DNA of 64,000 bases, taken from positions 41,811-105,810 of the IMG/VR virus record IMGVR_UViG_3300025133_005699. One strand, given 5' to 3'. The notes below the pieces were generated by a model, which was not told the DNA's origin, ran no database searches, and worked only from the letters and a program-made list of their open reading frames with translations. Within the stretch, counting starts at the first letter, position 1. Every line of letters starts with the position of its first letter. Position numbers and translations under genes: made by a program. Below, one piece after another: positions 54,826 through 62,665 of the stretch. The stretch is from a virus.

Positions 54826-55231
54826 ACTTCACTCTCCACTCAGGCTCTTTCTCATTATAATTTAGTTCAATCAAATTCATGTTATTCAATTCACACCAAG
54901 CCGCTTTGTCTGTATCTCTAGCTTTTGCCTTAAAAAATGCCATCTTGTCTTTATAAAAAAAGGAGTTAAACTTAAAGTGCTGCTCTCCATGAACCTCAAC
55001 AATTAAACTTCTGTTTGGTATGTAAAAATCAGCATGTAGTAGTGTTCTTCTGGAGCCCGTCTTGGTTCCGGGAAGTGTTAGCTCTTCTAGCACCCTATCA
55101 AACGGAAACAAGTCCTTTAGGAGTGCTCTTGCCTTAATGTGTAATTTTGATCTATTTTTATCTGCAACAGAGGACTGTCTTCTAGATGGGTTCCATTTGT
55201 GTTCTTTCCCGTCTAGACCTAGAATAATCAT
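54818..55231 (-). CDS. VSR/DUF559-like endonuclease (137 aa)
   Basis: Small nuclease candidate. After a basic N-terminus (KNRSKLHIKARALLKDLFP) it has FDRVLEELTLPG, the acidic strand HADFYIPNRSLIVEVHGEQH and MNLIELNYNE. The D...EVHGEQHF arrangement resembles the VSR and very-short-patch type fold, with putative catalytic Asp, Glu and His. It shares the core pattern with the nuclease at 26161 but lacks the N-terminal helix-turn-helix. Could be a repair or branch-cutting nuclease, or a homing enzyme. Starts in an ATGA overlap with RecA's stop. Confidence 0.55.
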   Translation of the reverse strand: MIILGLDGKEHKWNPSRRQSSVADKNRSKLHIKARALLKDLFPFDRVLEELTLPGTKTGSRRTLLHADFYIPNRSLIVEVHGEQHFKFNSFFYKDKMAFFKAKARDTDKAAWCELNNMNLIELNYNEKEPEWRVKFD

Positions 55232-56292
55232 AGCATTGCCTTAATCTCTTCTTCTAGTATACCAAACACTTTCTCATTTGCAAGTAAAAAATTGTATAAT
55301 CTTTCCTGTCCCTGAAACTTAACAGCCTTTAAAACCTCTTCGATATTTTCAGTGTCTATTTCGGGTTTTATTTCTTTAACTACTTCTGCGTGTTCTGCCA
55401 TAAACTCACACGTTAGCCAAGCTCCGGCCTTGCCAATGAGTCCAATGTCTAGCCCGAGCATAACAAGCTCTTGAACCTTATCTATCCCGTGACCATACTT
55501 AATCCAGCTTTGACATTCGGTTCCCGGCGACCCAATAGACGAACAGATAACCTTCCAGTTGACAGCCTGACCAACCTGCTTATCGCTTTGAGTCCATGGG
55601 GTTATTGATTTTACTTCCATTCTAGTGTCTGCTTGGTACTGAATTTTTTTACCGCAGTCAGGCATACGAGAAGCCCCATATCCAGACGTGTTTGCGATGA
55701 AGTGCGTTATGATAATCATGGTCGCTCGCTGATTGGGAACAATCTGTCCCATTTTTTTGCAGAACATGGATAGTATTCTGGGCAGCCCTGCTCTTCCCGG
55801 AGACATATCTCCATCTAATTCTTTTTCCGGTATTAGGGCAGATGTGGAATCTATAATACAGACACAGCCCTCGTTTTCTTTTGCGCTCACGAGCTTGACT
55901 GCAATATCTAGAAAGGCTTCTGCGCTTAATGGTTCATCTTCCGAGTGGATGATTTTCATTTTATCTCTATCGAGACCATCGACACCAAGAAGGTTCATTT
56001 CTTTTAGTCGCCCCTCTGCGTCTAAATATATAATTGGACGACCTTCCTTTTGGCAGTTTGCCGCTATCTGTAATGCTGTGGTTGTCTTTCCGCACTTAGG
56101 GTCTCCCGTAAGTATAACCCACGAACCCTCTTTGATTCCTCCACCCAGAGAGAGGTCAACTGAGGGACTAACCTTAATTATCTTATAGTCTTTTCTTCTT
56201 TCGAGAACTTGCGCTCCAGTAGAGATAACATTCCCATACTTTTTGACTATCTCTTTAATAAAGGCTGGGTCGTTATTCTTGGTTCTTGCCAT
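55228..56292 (-). CDS. RecA/UvsX-type recombinase
   Basis: Protein of 354 aa. Walker A is GDPKCGKTT (residues 63-71), Walker B is GCVCIIDSTSALIPEKEL (142 onwards), and LSLGGGIKEGSWVILTGDP is the family lead-in. L1/L2-like loops lie in the region RATMIIITHFIANTSGYGAS. It catalyses strand exchange and would support recombination-dependent replication together with the annealase. The sequence is closer to phage UvsX-type recombinases than to host RecA in length and motif spacing. It overlaps neighbours by 20 and 4 nt. Confidence 0.88.
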   Translation of the reverse strand: MARTKNNDPAFIKEIVKKYGNVISTGAQVLERRKDYKIIKVSPSVDLSLGGGIKEGSWVILTGDPKCGKTTTALQIAANCQKEGRPIIYLDAEGRLKEMNLLGVDGLDRDKMKIIHSEDEPLSAEAFLDIAVKLVSAKENEGCVCIIDSTSALIPEKELDGDMSPGRAGLPRILSMFCKKMGQIVPNQRATMIIITHFIANTSGYGASRMPDCGKKIQYQADTRMEVKSITPWTQSDKQVGQAVNWKVICSSIGSPGTECQSWIKYGHGIDKVQELVMLGLDIGLIGKAGAWLTCEFMAEHAEVVKEIKPEIDTENIEEVLKAVKFQGQERLYNFLLANEKVFGILEEEIKAML

Positions 56293-56722
56293 CGGTGTTC
56301 CTCAATTTTGAAAAAAGTGTTTTCTTGCCAAATGTTTTTCTTGGCTGAGACTCTATATTATCTCTAGATACTTCTGTTACTTCAATTTTTTGTTTGGGTT
56401 GTCGGTCTAGAACTGACTTATGTTTTTCTACCGCTTCTCTTACCCATTTAGGAGATGCCGAGTACACTCGCTTATTTGTATTGATAATATAATCAAATAC
56501 TGCTGACTCCCCAAACTTTCCTATTAGGGTGCTAACGGCCTGTACTTGTCTGGTATAGTTTTTCTTTTGGGTCTTATTCCAGAACTTGTAAGCCAAAGAG
56601 CCCTTATTGTCGGCCTCTGCTTTTCTCTGGATGAGTATCTCTGCTATGTATTGAGCGACCGTGCAATACTCACCCGTTGAGGGTGACTTGAACCTGCTCG
56701 CTTTGCTTCTTTGTCTCGCCAT
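56273..56722 (-). CDS. Conserved phage hypothetical protein near RecA (149 aa)
   Basis: Basic protein. It opens ARQRSKASRFKSPSTGEYC and has helices FWNKTQKKNYTRQVQAVSTL and GKFGESAVFDYI, with a basic C-terminus (KTLFSKLRNTDGK). The charge pattern suggests nucleic-acid binding, but no known fold is recognised. It overlaps RecA by 20 nt, so it is likely co-translated and may be a recombination helper. Confidence 0.5.
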   Translation of the reverse strand: MARQRSKASRFKSPSTGEYCTVAQYIAEILIQRKAEADNKGSLAYKFWNKTQKKNYTRQVQAVSTLIGKFGESAVFDYIINTNKRVYSASPKWVREAVEKHKSVLDRQPKQKIEVTEVSRDNIESQPRKTFGKKTLFSKLRNTDGKNQE

Positions 56723-57179
56723 CTCGCCATATCATAAAAGAAAGGTTTTCTTGGGTAGCTTTTCTTTTTTGTGAAAAGTTTTCAAACTCACATTCAGGCC
56801 AGCTATATTTTTTAACGTCAACTCGTTCTAGGCTGTCTTCTAATAATCCGAATGTCATATGTTGATATGATGGGCCATCCCCAGTAACCATGTCTATATC
56901 CTTAGAAAACCCTCTAGCAATAAAGAATCCATCTAAACCATTCTCATCTTCAAACACAACCTCTTCAGGCGCACCCATAACAATTACCTGAGCTTTTGCT
57001 ACGCACCGCCCATTCTCTTTGCAGAACTCTTGAAGTCTAACCCATGGACTTTCGGGAACTCCGGGACGCTCATAGTCGCCCCATACAATAGTTCCGTCAT
57101 CTAGGGTGCACTTCCAAGTCATGGAAATATCTTCCATTATGAGTTTACGTATATGTTCGTCTCTAATCGTGCAAATCAT
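56670..57179 (-). CDS. Hypothetical protein (169 aa)
   Basis: I prefer ATG at 57179, since AAGGA lies about 9 nt upstream; an in-frame ATG at 57230 would overlap the upstream gene by 50 nt. It carries CTLDDGTIVWGDYERPGVPE and AQVIVMGAPEEVVFEDEN, giving a beta-rich acidic fold. No family recognised. It overlaps the downstream gene by about 50 nt. Confidence 0.5.
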   Translation of the reverse strand: MICTIRDEHIRKLIMEDISMTWKCTLDDGTIVWGDYERPGVPESPWVRLQEFCKENGRCVAKAQVIVMGAPEEVVFEDENGLDGFFIARGFSKDIDMVTGDGPSYQHMTFGLLEDSLERVDVKKYSWPECEFENFSQKRKATQENLSFMIWRDGETKKQSEQVQVTLNG

Positions 57180-57180
57180 A

Positions 57181-57507
57181 TTATTTATCCTTAATTCTAT
57201 GAATTGCCCCTCTATGTCGTCGGGCAACATTTACTTCTTCTGATTTATCTTCTTCTAGCTTGGTAGCTTTGGACTCATCTCCAAGCATGGAAGCTTGCTC
57301 TGTCATTGTAACGGCGCCATACTTCTCATTTCTACCCATTAGCTCGCCCGCCTTTGGCAACTCAGGAACATCTTCCTGTTTAGACAGCTCTTTGCTGACA
57401 ACGTTTTCTGACCTACCTAGCGCCTCCGCAATTGCTGCAACGCTATCATCGCTGTGTTCGGCAATATAAGTCTGCTCTTTTTTTGAAAGTCTGCCTTTTT
57501 TAGTCAT
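57181..57507 (-). CDS. HTH-like small protein (108 aa)
   Basis: The N-terminus LSKKEQTYIAEHSDDSVAAI then AEALGRSENVVSKEL has the shape of a helix-turn-helix DNA-binding region. The remainder is acidic with a basic end (ARRHRGAIHRIKDK). GGAG lies 9 nt before the ATG. Could be a small transcription factor or a packaging/replication helper; not recognised in detail. Confidence 0.5.
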   Translation of the reverse strand: MTKKGRLSKKEQTYIAEHSDDSVAAIAEALGRSENVVSKELSKQEDVPELPKAGELMGRNEKYGAVTMTEQASMLGDESKATKLEEDKSEEVNVARRHRGAIHRIKDK

Positions 57508-57843
57508 TTAATTAATCTCCATTAATGCTCTTCTTGCTCTTGTCAAAAAGATTCTTTCAGAATTTGTAATATATTGCATATAATAATTATATACATCCTC
57601 ATTTACTTTTTTAAAGTCGAAGTACGGTCTGCTGTGTTTACCTCTATCTGTACCCAGTGGGTCTAGAAGATCTCCTCGACCATACTTAATATAGTAAGTC
57701 ATGAAGCCTCCATTATCAACAACCTTAACGAAAGCGTCGTTTTCTTTGGATTCTTCACCACCCACACCAAAAAATGTATAAACTTTTTTCTCTGGGTCTG
57801 GTAAATTTAGACTCTCTAGGTTCTCGTTTTCCCATCTAGCCAT
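57508..57843 (-). CDS. Hypothetical protein (111 aa)
   Basis: Starts in an 8-nt overlap with the preceding gene. Contains EKKVYTFFGVGGEESKEN and MTYYIKYGRGDLLDPLGTDR, a beta-rich pattern, then a helical end (NYYMQYITNSERIFLTRARR). No family recognised. Part of a run of small minus-strand genes. Confidence 0.55.
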   Translation of the reverse strand: MARWENENLESLNLPDPEKKVYTFFGVGGEESKENDAFVKVVDNGGFMTYYIKYGRGDLLDPLGTDRGKHSRPYFDFKKVNEDVYNYYMQYITNSERIFLTRARRALMEIN

Positions 57844-58060
57844 TGAATTTCTCCAATCTCTTTTTAATGTTATCTATGCATGATGCCCTATCAACCCCAT
57901 CAACTTTAATGGCGGCCTTTGGGGCGATTCCATATTTGTTTAGCTCTTCTGTGGAAACAGGAATGGGGTCTAAGCTACCGTCTTTCAGTACTTTGTGAAC
58001 GACAATAGTAAAATCAATAATTGCCGCATGTGGAATATCAGCTCGGTTAGTTTCACTCAT
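57836..58060 (-). CDS. Hypothetical protein (74 aa)
   Basis: Small acidic/basic protein (ADIPHAAIIDFTIVVHKVLK, then APKAAIKVDGVDRASCIDNI). Start codon shared as TAATG with the FmdB-like gene's stop. No family recognised, though it could be a small subunit or inhibitor. Part of a tightly overlapping cluster. Confidence 0.55.
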   Translation of the reverse strand: MSETNRADIPHAAIIDFTIVVHKVLKDGSLDPIPVSTEELNKYGIAPKAAIKVDGVDRASCIDNIKKRLEKFNG

Positions 58061-58401
58061 TAGTCACCATTCTCTATATAGTTACGTTTTTGTTGGGGTG
58101 TCATTTTATTTATTTTGTTTCTAATCGCATTAGCCTCTTTGTTCTTTTTATGTACGTCCATATTGTCGGCTTTGCGACGATCTTGGAGTTCGTAGTGCCC
58201 CATTTTTTGGGTATTTCTGTCGGCGAGATGCCTAACTGTTGTGGGTTCACCTTTAATAAAACTAAGGGGAGCCTGTAGAATAACCCTACGATATGTGTTA
58301 GATCCACATTCTGGGCATGTATTAATCTCTTTTTCAGAGAACTTTTGAAAGATTTCTTCTAGATGTCCACACTCGGAACACTCATAATCATAGGTAGGCA
58401 T
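58060..58401 (-). CDS. FmdB-like zinc-ribbon protein (113 aa)
   Basis: Clear CxxC zinc ribbon: MPTYDYECSECGHLEEIFQK then NTCPECGSNTYRRVILQ, the FmdB/CxxC_CxxC_SSSS pattern. A basic, Asn-rich C-terminus follows. I chose ATG at 58401 because GGAG lies 5 nt upstream; a GTG six bases earlier is an alternative. A sigma-70-like promoter lies immediately upstream. Role in phages is unclear; may regulate or bind nucleic acid. Confidence 0.7.
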   Translation of the reverse strand: MPTYDYECSECGHLEEIFQKFSEKEINTCPECGSNTYRRVILQAPLSFIKGEPTTVRHLADRNTQKMGHYELQDRRKADNMDVHKKNKEANAIRNKINKMTPQQKRNYIENGD

Positions 58402-58433
58402 ATTCACTCCGCAACAAAAGGTATGTCTATGAT

Positions 58434-58462
58434 ATTATAGACTTGGCCCTCCGTTTCGGCAA
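58434..58462 (-). promoter_or_regulatory. Sigma-70-like promoter upstream of FmdB-like gene
   Basis: On the minus strand: TTGCCG (-35, 58457-58462), 17-nt spacer, TATAAT (-10, 58434-58439). The -10 matches consensus fully and the -35 at four of six positions. It lies in the gap between the 95-aa gene stop (58465) and the FmdB-like start, and could drive the small-gene and RecA cluster early in infection. Confidence 0.55.
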
Positions 58463-58464
58463 GA

Positions 58465-58752
58465 TCATTCTGAAGATTTTTCGAGAATTTTTTCATTGTC
58501 TTCGTGGTTATTTAGCTTTTCGTACCGTTCTCTAGTTTCTCGAAGCCATTCTTGTTCTTTCTCTCTGCTTTCTCTAAGCTTGAGGTTCAAGAGCACGTCT
58601 ATCTGCTTTGCTTGGTTTATATGTAGCATGTATACATTATTTATTTCTTTTCTTATATCATGTATACTATAGGCTAAAACCCACATTCCAATGGCAATAG
58701 TAACCAGAAGGGCTGCTCGTACATAGGGGGCTATCGATTTTAACAGCTTCAT
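58465..58752 (-). CDS. Small membrane-anchored coiled-coil protein (95 aa)
   Basis: One N-terminal transmembrane helix (YVRAALLVTIAIGMWVLAYS) followed by a charged coiled-coil-like stretch (LNLKLRESREKEQEWLRETR). Could resemble spanin- or holin-accessory proteins, but no lysis partner was found nearby, so this is not claimed. Function unknown. Confidence 0.5.
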   Translation of the reverse strand: MKLLKSIAPYVRAALLVTIAIGMWVLAYSIHDIRKEINNVYMLHINQAKQIDVLLNLKLRESREKEQEWLRETRERYEKLNNHEDNEKILEKSSE

Positions 58753-58777
58753 TTGCTAGGCCCTCATTTTAAAAGTA

Positions 58778-59488
58778 TTAAAAATATTTGACAGGGTTTT
58801 CGTTTTCATCTGTATCTTCCTTTTTGTTTAGCCTCATCAGTATTTTGGAAACGATATCACTCCGAACGATATCCTCATAATCCAATTTGCAAACACCAAC
58901 ACTTGGGATTTCCGAAAGCTTTTTCATGCATGTGTATAGGCCGCCTTGCTGGCTACCTAAGTCTGATTGTCTTAAATCTCCATTGATGACAGCCTTTGAT
59001 TGCTGCCCTATTCTTGTAATAAACATTTTAATCTGCTCAAAAGTGGCATTTTGTGCTTCATCTAAAATCATAAAACATCCATGAAAGTTCCTGCCTCTCA
59101 TGTATTCTAAAGGGCAAAGCTCAATAATGTTCTTTTTTCTATATGCTTCTACTGTCGCTTTGGTCAGATATTTATTCATCTCCTCAAGTATAGGTACTAA
59201 ATAAGGGTTTATTTTTTCCACTAAAGTTCCGGGAAGATGGCCCAAACCCCTACCGCTTTCCACTACCGGGCGAGTAATAATAATCTTATCTATCTTCTTT
59301 TCTATAAGGTATTCACAGGCCATTCCGACAGAAACGCTAGTTTTACCTGAGCCAGCAGGGCCAGAGCAAAAAGTCACGTCGGACTTGTTGATAAACCCCA
59401 TATAGTTTTCTTGGTTCCGTGTCTTAGGTCTTAATATTTTTCTTCTTTGTCTTGTTGTTCGCGGCTTCTTCTGGTTGCGTTTTACCAT
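58778..59488 (-). CDS. PhoH-like ATPase
   Basis: Protein of 236 aa with a basic N-terminus, Walker A FCSGPAGSGKT (residues 40-50), the PhoH signature ITRPVVESGRGLGHLPGTL, Walker B GCFMILDEAQN (residues 137-147) and VINGDLRQSDLG. Common in marine phages; a P-loop ATPase/RNA-helicase-like fold of uncertain role. TATAAT ends three bases before the ATG and no Shine-Dalgarno is visible, so a leaderless mRNA is possible. Confidence 0.85.
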   Translation of the reverse strand: MVKRNQKKPRTTRQRRKILRPKTRNQENYMGFINKSDVTFCSGPAGSGKTSVSVGMACEYLIEKKIDKIIITRPVVESGRGLGHLPGTLVEKINPYLVPILEEMNKYLTKATVEAYRKKNIIELCPLEYMRGRNFHGCFMILDEAQNATFEQIKMFITRIGQQSKAVINGDLRQSDLGSQQGGLYTCMKKLSEIPSVGVCKLDYEDIVRSDIVSKILMRLNKKEDTDENENPVKYF

Positions 59489-59509
59489 TAATTATACTCT
59501 AGTAAAGGT

Positions 59510-59782
59510 TTATATTTCAGTAATTCTTAGTTCTTCTTGGCACACAGGACACAGTCCTACAGTATCCCCTTCGTGAAGCCCTTCTTTATGTTGGCCTATT
59601 AAAAGCGCCTGTAGGATTATACTCTGTCTTAGTTTAGTGTCCTCCACTAGACCGTCTAGCGCAGGAATGCTAAGAGAGGGTAATGGTTTTTCCTTGTTCA
59701 GCTCCATAAAGGAGCAAACCGTGAGGGCTATATTAGCTACTGATAGAAATATAATTAAATAGACTGCTTTTTTTGGTGTCAT
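59510..59782 (-). CDS. Exported or membrane-anchored small protein (90 aa)
   Basis: I chose ATG at 59782, with AAGGA seven bases upstream; the longer frame lacks a good site. N-terminal hydrophobic segment (KKAVYLIIFLSVANIALTVC) is either a signal peptide or a membrane anchor, followed by acidic residues and a lone CPVCQEE pair near the C-terminus. First gene of the exported cluster. Family unknown. Confidence 0.55.
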   Translation of the reverse strand: MTPKKAVYLIIFLSVANIALTVCSFMELNKEKPLPSLSIPALDGLVEDTKLRQSIILQALLIGQHKEGLHEGDTVGLCPVCQEELRITEI

Positions 59783-59783
59783 C

Positions 59784-60164
59784 TTATTTCCTTTCGTTAA
59801 AAGATTGTGATGCTCCTGTTGAAAAATTGAAGGTGTGGACTGCCCCAATGCTCATGTTTGAGTAAGAGATTCCTATCCTAGCATACCTACGGTCTGGAGA
59901 GAGGATAACTGGGCCTGCTGTCATGGAATGACCCTGTGGAAGCACTGATATCATAGGGTAATATCCAACAACTCTATTCTTTTGCCCCAAAAACACACCT
60001 GCTAAAGATGCTCTTCTCCTGTCTCTTGCTAATTCTTTAACCGCAGGGGTGTAAGTAAGACTGTTTAGCTTTTCTCTGAGGGATAATTCTCTTTCCTGTG
60101 CGACCATAAGGGTTGGTAGTAGAACCATAACAATAACAATTAAAGACTTATTAAATATATTCAT
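59784..60164 (-). CDS. Exported protein with planctomycete secretin-like beta motif (126 aa)
   Basis: Signal peptide at residues 1-23 (SLIVIVMVLLPTLMVAQ, probable cleavage after VAQ). The mature part includes RDRRRASLAGVF, VGYYPMISVLPQGHSMTAGP and RRYARIGISYSNMSIGAVHT. I associate this G-x-P-x-I-x-V-L-P-x-G ... DRRYxR pattern with secretin-linked proteins of Planctomycetota; the comparison is from memory. The phage gene lies directly after the first DUF1501 gene, sharing a TAATG overlap. Possible role in envelope interaction. Confidence 0.5.
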   Translation of the reverse strand: MNIFNKSLIVIVMVLLPTLMVAQERELSLREKLNSLTYTPAVKELARDRRRASLAGVFLGQKNRVVGYYPMISVLPQGHSMTAGPVILSPDRRYARIGISYSNMSIGAVHTFNFSTGASQSFNERK

Positions 60165-61378
60165 TATGCAAATAGCTCCTTGATAACTTTACCACTGTTA
60201 GCTATCTTCATAGGTCTTCCGCTATTGCTGGTAAAGGTTGTGCTTAAAGAAATACCTAGTGCTTTGCAGACAGATGCCATGACATCCTGAGATGTATAGG
60301 GGTCTGTTATAACCTTGGTGCCATCATCACTTGTTGCTCCTACTGCAATACCACCATTCATGCCTGCACCACCAACCACGACGCTCCAACTACGAGCCCA
60401 GTGATCGCGACCAGCGTTTCCGTTGATACGAGGAGTACGGCTGAATTCACCCATCCAGATGATAGCCGTATCTTTTAATAATTCTCTTTGCTCAAGGTCT
60501 TCAACCAAAGCACTCATTCCTTGGTCAAGCACGGGCAACTTATTATCTTTTAGTGTCGGGTGGATATTTTGGTGATTATCCCACCCTCCTAAATTAACCT
60601 CAATAAAAGGAACTCCGACCTCGACAAGCCTTCTTGCCATTAGGCAACCTTTACCAAACCCATTATCTCCGTACCTTTCTTTAACTGGTTCAGGTTCGCC
60701 TGCAATCTTAAAGGCTTCCATCTGTTCACTTGTAAGAAGATTGAACGTCTGCTTTAATACCGATTGGTGATCCTTAGCAAGAGAGCCTCTTTTCTGATTA
60801 ATGAAATTAGTCTCTAAGAAATCAAGGGCATAAGCTCTTTGAATGAGTCTTGCGTCCACCTTCATGTCTAAATTTCTTATTCTACCATCGCTATTGACAG
60901 AGAAGGGATTATACTGAGCCCCAAGAAAACCTGCTCCCATACTACCTCCTCCGACAGTAACGAATTGAGGTATTTCAATGTCGTCTCGTCGCAACTGGTG
61001 AGACAGCAAAGACCCATAGCTAGGATGTTCCATTGATGGATTAGGGACATATCCTGTGTGCATATAGTAACGCCCACGCATATGGTCTGCTTCGCGAGTA
61101 CTCATCGACCGAATAATAGCCATGTTGTGCATCTGCTTGGCCATCAATGGCATATGTTCACAAATCTGAACATCTCCCGAGGTGCCTATTGGTCTAAATG
61201 GCCCTCCGGTTGCGGCATTTGGTTTTAGATCCCAAATGTCCATAGTAGACGGCCCTCCACCCATCCACAGCAGGATGGCGGATTTCCCATTTTTCTTTAT
61301 CTCTTCCTGATTGGCTTTTAGTGTTTGAAGAAGCCCAAGAACACCAGCGGTGCTCGTTAAAAATTCTCTTCTTTTCAT
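60164..61378 (-). CDS. DUF1501 protein with twin-arginine signal
   Basis: DUF1501 (alkaline-phosphatase/sulfatase-like fold) of 404 aa. N-terminus MKRREFLTSTAGVLGLLQTL is a twin-arginine leader. Family marks: MGGGPSTMDIWDLKP (residues 39-53), RSMSTREADHMRGRYYMHTG (90-109), GGWDNH (264-269), GEFSRTP (310-316) and GRDHW (323-327). In Planctomycetota such genes usually sit with DUF1549/DUF1553 partners, which are absent here. Exported to the periplasm; substrate unknown, possibly sulfated glycans. A few conserved His/Asp residues that could bind metal are retained. Confidence 0.85.
   Translation of the reverse strand: MKRREFLTSTAGVLGLLQTLKANQEEIKKNGKSAILLWMGGGPSTMDIWDLKPNAATGGPFRPIGTSGDVQICEHMPLMAKQMHNMAIIRSMSTREADHMRGRYYMHTGYVPNPSMEHPSYGSLLSHQLRRDDIEIPQFVTVGGGSMGAGFLGAQYNPFSVNSDGRIRNLDMKVDARLIQRAYALDFLETNFINQKRGSLAKDHQSVLKQTFNLLTSEQMEAFKIAGEPEPVKERYGDNGFGKGCLMARRLVEVGVPFIEVNLGGWDNHQNIHPTLKDNKLPVLDQGMSALVEDLEQRELLKDTAIIWMGEFSRTPRINGNAGRDHWARSWSVVVGGAGMNGGIAVGATSDDGTKVITDPYTSQDVMASVCKALGISLSTTFTSNSGRPMKIANSGKVIKELFA
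61319..61378 (-). repeat. Leader-coding repeat, copy 1
   Basis: The 60 bases coding the twin-arginine leader of the first DUF1501 gene match about 50 of 60 bases of the region at 62606-62665 by hand comparison. The similarity fades after the leader, suggesting leader exchange or strong local conservation. Confidence 0.7.
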
Positions 61379-61396
61379 TCTAATTCTTCCTTTAAA

Positions 61397-62665
61397 CTAA
61401 ATAATTAATTCTTGTCTTACTTTTCCGCCGTCTATGATTTCAATAGGTCTATCTCCGGGAGCCATTAGCTCTTTATCTGCGACAATACCTAACTGGTTAT
61501 ATATTGTTGTAGCCCAGTCTTTAACGGTTAGAGCATCTTCTTCTGGTTCACTAGCCGTAGCATTAGACTTACCGTAGACTATACCTCTTTTGACTCCCCC
61601 TCCAGCCATAACAACACTAAACACTTTAGGCCAGTGGTCGCGACCAGCGGTAGCATTAATCTTAGGGGTGCGACCAAACTCAGAAGCCATACATATAAGC
61701 GTTGAGTCAAGCATACCTCTATCATCTAGATCTGAAATAAGGGCAGCGAAACCTTGGTCAAGAGCCGGAACCTGTCTTTTAATTCCCTCTTCTATACCAT
61801 TATGCATATCCCACCCACCGTAGGTTAGTGTAACAAACCGAGTACCAGCCTCAACTAAACGTCTCGCAAGCAACATTCTTGCTCCCGCAGTATTACGCCC
61901 ATACTTATCACGAGTAGCAGCATCTTCTTTATTGATATCAAATGCTTCTCTAGCCTTCTGGCTATTAATTAAGCTGTATGCTCTATCATAGAACGTATCG
62001 ACTGCATCGAGCGAGTCTGAATTTTCTTTATTAGCAAAGCGATCATTAACAGTGGCTAGAACCTTCTGTCTCTTGATAAACCGATCATCATTTACTCCGT
62101 CAGGCAGGTTTAAGTCACGTACCCTGAACCCATCACTGGCTGGATCTGCCCCAAGACCAAACCCAGAATATGAACTACTTAAATAACCAGTTCCAGCGTA
62201 TTCATTAGGGGGACTAGGAATACAAACATAAGGAGGAAGGTTTTTTCGTGGGCCAAATTCATGTGACACTACAGAACCTATGCTTGGATACTGGAGGGCT
62301 GGACTAGGGCGATAACCAGTAAACATATTGTGCGTCCCTCTTTCATGAGCTGCTTCACCATGAGTCATTGATCGGCAAATCGCAATCTTATCAGCTATCT
62401 TTGATGTGTTAACCATCATCTCATTAAGCCTTACTCCGGCGACATTGGTTTGAATACTGTCCATCGGCCCACGGTATTCAATTGGAGCGAAGGGTTTTGG
62501 ATCCCAAGTCTCTTGGTGGGCAGAGCCGCCGGGAAGGTAGATAAAGATGACACTTTTTGCTGGCCCTTCCCTGCTCTCATAAAACTTCTGGTCGCCCCGA
62601 ACCTCTAGGGCTTGTAGAAAGCCTAAAACGCCAGCGGTACTCGTTAAAAACTCTCTTCTTTTCAT
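61397..62665 (-). CDS. Second DUF1501 protein with twin-arginine signal
   Basis: Paralogue of the preceding gene, 422 aa, with nearly identical leader (MKRREFLTSTAGVLGFLQAL). Family marks: YLPGGSAHQETWDPKPF, RSMTHGEAAHERGTHNMFTG, TYGGWDMHNG, ASEFGRTPKINATAGRDHW. The rest of the protein diverges clearly from the first copy, so the pair is not a recent duplication apart from the leader. AAGGAAG lies before the downstream DUF1501 start. Exported via Tat; function unknown. Confidence 0.85.
   Translation of the reverse strand: MKRREFLTSTAGVLGFLQALEVRGDQKFYESREGPAKSVIFIYLPGGSAHQETWDPKPFAPIEYRGPMDSIQTNVAGVRLNEMMVNTSKIADKIAICRSMTHGEAAHERGTHNMFTGYRPSPALQYPSIGSVVSHEFGPRKNLPPYVCIPSPPNEYAGTGYLSSSYSGFGLGADPASDGFRVRDLNLPDGVNDDRFIKRQKVLATVNDRFANKENSDSLDAVDTFYDRAYSLINSQKAREAFDINKEDAATRDKYGRNTAGARMLLARRLVEAGTRFVTLTYGGWDMHNGIEEGIKRQVPALDQGFAALISDLDDRGMLDSTLICMASEFGRTPKINATAGRDHWPKVFSVVMAGGGVKRGIVYGKSNATASEPEEDALTVKDWATTIYNQLGIVADKELMAPGDRPIEIIDGGKVRQELII
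62606..62665 (-). repeat. Leader-coding repeat, copy 2
   Basis: Counterpart of the repeat at 61319-61378, coding the leader of the second DUF1501 gene. A possible site for recombination between the paralogues. Confidence 0.7.

Noticed and set aside
58465-58752. Spanin or holin assignment for the 95-aa membrane protein
   Set aside because: One transmembrane helix and a coiled coil are seen, but there is no lipobox, outer-membrane partner or endolysin nearby.
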